The notes under the pieces: generated by a model | What the model was told of the DNA's origin: nothing | The model's input: only the letters and a program-made list of their open reading frames with translations | Database searches by the model: none | Origin: Verrucomicrobiota bacterium | GTDB lineage: Bacteria; Verrucomicrobiota; Verrucomicrobiia; Limisphaerales; AV2 | Length of the DNA: 5,699 nt | Direction of reading: 5' to 3' | Assembly (NCBI GenBank): GCA_003219345.1 | Contig: QHOP01000238.1 | Location: forward strand, 1 to 5,699 | Program-made: the position numbers and the translations under genes | Shown: positions 5,155 to 5,699 of the stretch, one piece after another | Layout: each line of letters begins with the position of its first letter | How positions within the stretch are numbered: position 1 is the first letter of the stretch

Positions 5155-5699
5155 GACTGATTTACCGTCAGGCACGGCAGGCTGACTTCGACGGTCGTGC
5201 CAATTCCAAGTTCGCTTTGGATGCTCAACTCGCCCCCGTGCAATTCCGTCAGCCGTTTGGCGATCGTCAGCCCCAAACCGGACCCCTGTTGTTCGTAAAT
5301 CTTCCGTTCAAACTGCATGTAAGCGCCGACTTCGGCAATGTGTTCGGACTTCATGCCGCGCCCCTGGTCGGCGATGCGCAAGACGAAAGTACCGTTGCCG
5401 GTCACACTCTGCACCTGCACCGGGCTGCCCAGGGTGGAGAACTTGAAGGCATTTTCCAGCAGCTCATCAACAATTTTGGTGAAGTAATCCTCGGTAATGG
5501 CCGCCGAAGCCTCGCACAGCTCCAGGACAAGATCGTCCGCTCGTCCCGCCCGCCCGGCGCGCACCTGAGCCACGCGCTCGATCGGCTTCCGCAAGTCCAG
5601 CGTCTGCCCCTCGCGCAACGCCTGTAACTGGTCGGCCTGCAACAACTCAATCTGCGCGAAAATCAGAAAGTTCTCGATCAACCGATGCAGGCGCTTGGC
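5151..5699 (-). CDS. Sensor histidine kinase, C-terminal 182 residues (5' end outside window)
   Basis: The visible part begins at the right edge with AKRLHRLIENFLIFAQIELL, the end of a dimerisation (HisKA) helical hairpin, so the phosphorylated His and any sensor domain lie outside the window. The catalytic ATPase domain follows (about 66-176): N-box DELLENAFKFS with N83, G1 box DQGRGM (111-116), an F-box-like segment around QFERKIYEQQ, and G2 box GSGLGL (139-144), ending in GTTVEVSLP. All ATP-binding motifs are intact, so the enzyme should be active. No receiver is fused at its C-terminus; instead its stop TGA overlaps the GTG of the following response regulator, which marks them as a pair made at matched levels. 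It could be soluble or membrane-bound; the sequence here does not say. Confidence 0.92.
   Translation of the reverse strand, partial: AKRLHRLIENFLIFAQIELLQADQLQALREGQTLDLRKPIERVAQVRAGRAGRADDLVLELCEASAAITEDYFTKIVDELLENAFKFSTLGSPVQVQSVTGNGTFVLRIADQGRGMKSEHIAEVGAYMQFERKIYEQQGSGLGLTIAKRLTELHGGELSIQSELGIGTTVEVSLPCLTVNQS

Noticed and set aside
4547..5185. Plus-strand frames opposite the Cys-tail response regulator
   Set aside because: They are antisense to a complete receiver with all catalytic residues, so they are shadows.

Overview
The window looks like chromosomal DNA of an environmental bacterium, most likely a member of the Verrucomicrobiota (Pedosphaera/Limisphaerales-like). This is a judgement from family resemblance and not a computed placement. 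It rests on three things: a minor-pilin set ending in a long PilX-like protein with a Gly/Asn/Thr-rich C-terminal half, a response regulator with a Cys-pair tail of the LPIC-x2-C type, and intergenic DNA with GA/GAC hexamer tracts. The window also contains several apparent remnants of signalling genes.

Layout, left to right. Positions 1-110 (minus) hold the N-terminus of a receiver-domain protein cut by the window edge. It is preceded on its own strand by what looks like a frame-broken phosphotransfer (HPt-like) remnant. A perfect intrinsic terminator (685-716, minus) closes a three-gene operon read right to left: PilV/GspI-like prepilin (3131 to 2661), PilW/GspJ-like prepilin (2686 to 2168, overlapping the first by 26 nt) and a PilX-like protein (2137 to 752). 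Upstream of the operon, 3132-4105 is about 970 bases without an intact gene. It contains a cluster of inverted repeats (3256-3343), including a 19-base palindrome and a third related half-site. It also holds two decayed C-terminal ends of LuxR/NarL-type helix-turn-helix regulators on the minus strand, and a short GACGAG-type low-complexity tract. At 4106-4480 (plus) a stand-alone CheY-like receiver is encoded. Its reading frame continues past the stop for 12 sensible codons, which suggests a recent or tolerated nonsense change. Convergent to it, on the minus strand, is a histidine kinase (3' part only, 5151-5699) joined by a GTGA overlap to a response regulator (4516-5154) with a coiled-coil linker and a C152/C155...C185/C188 tail.

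How the genes work together. The kinase-regulator pair on the right is a conventional two-component module. The pilin-like genes would supply minor pseudopilins for a type IV pilus or type II secretion-like machine whose other parts lie elsewhere. The theme of the non-coding parts is erosion of phosphorelay and regulator genes around an intact pilin operon: a broken HPt-like stretch, a receiver whose second acidic-pocket residue is Gly, two LuxR HTH remnants, and a receiver with an early stop. The palindrome cluster upstream of the pilin operon is the best candidate for an undescribed regulatory element here. I saw no CRISPR array, rRNA, tRNA or insertion sequence.
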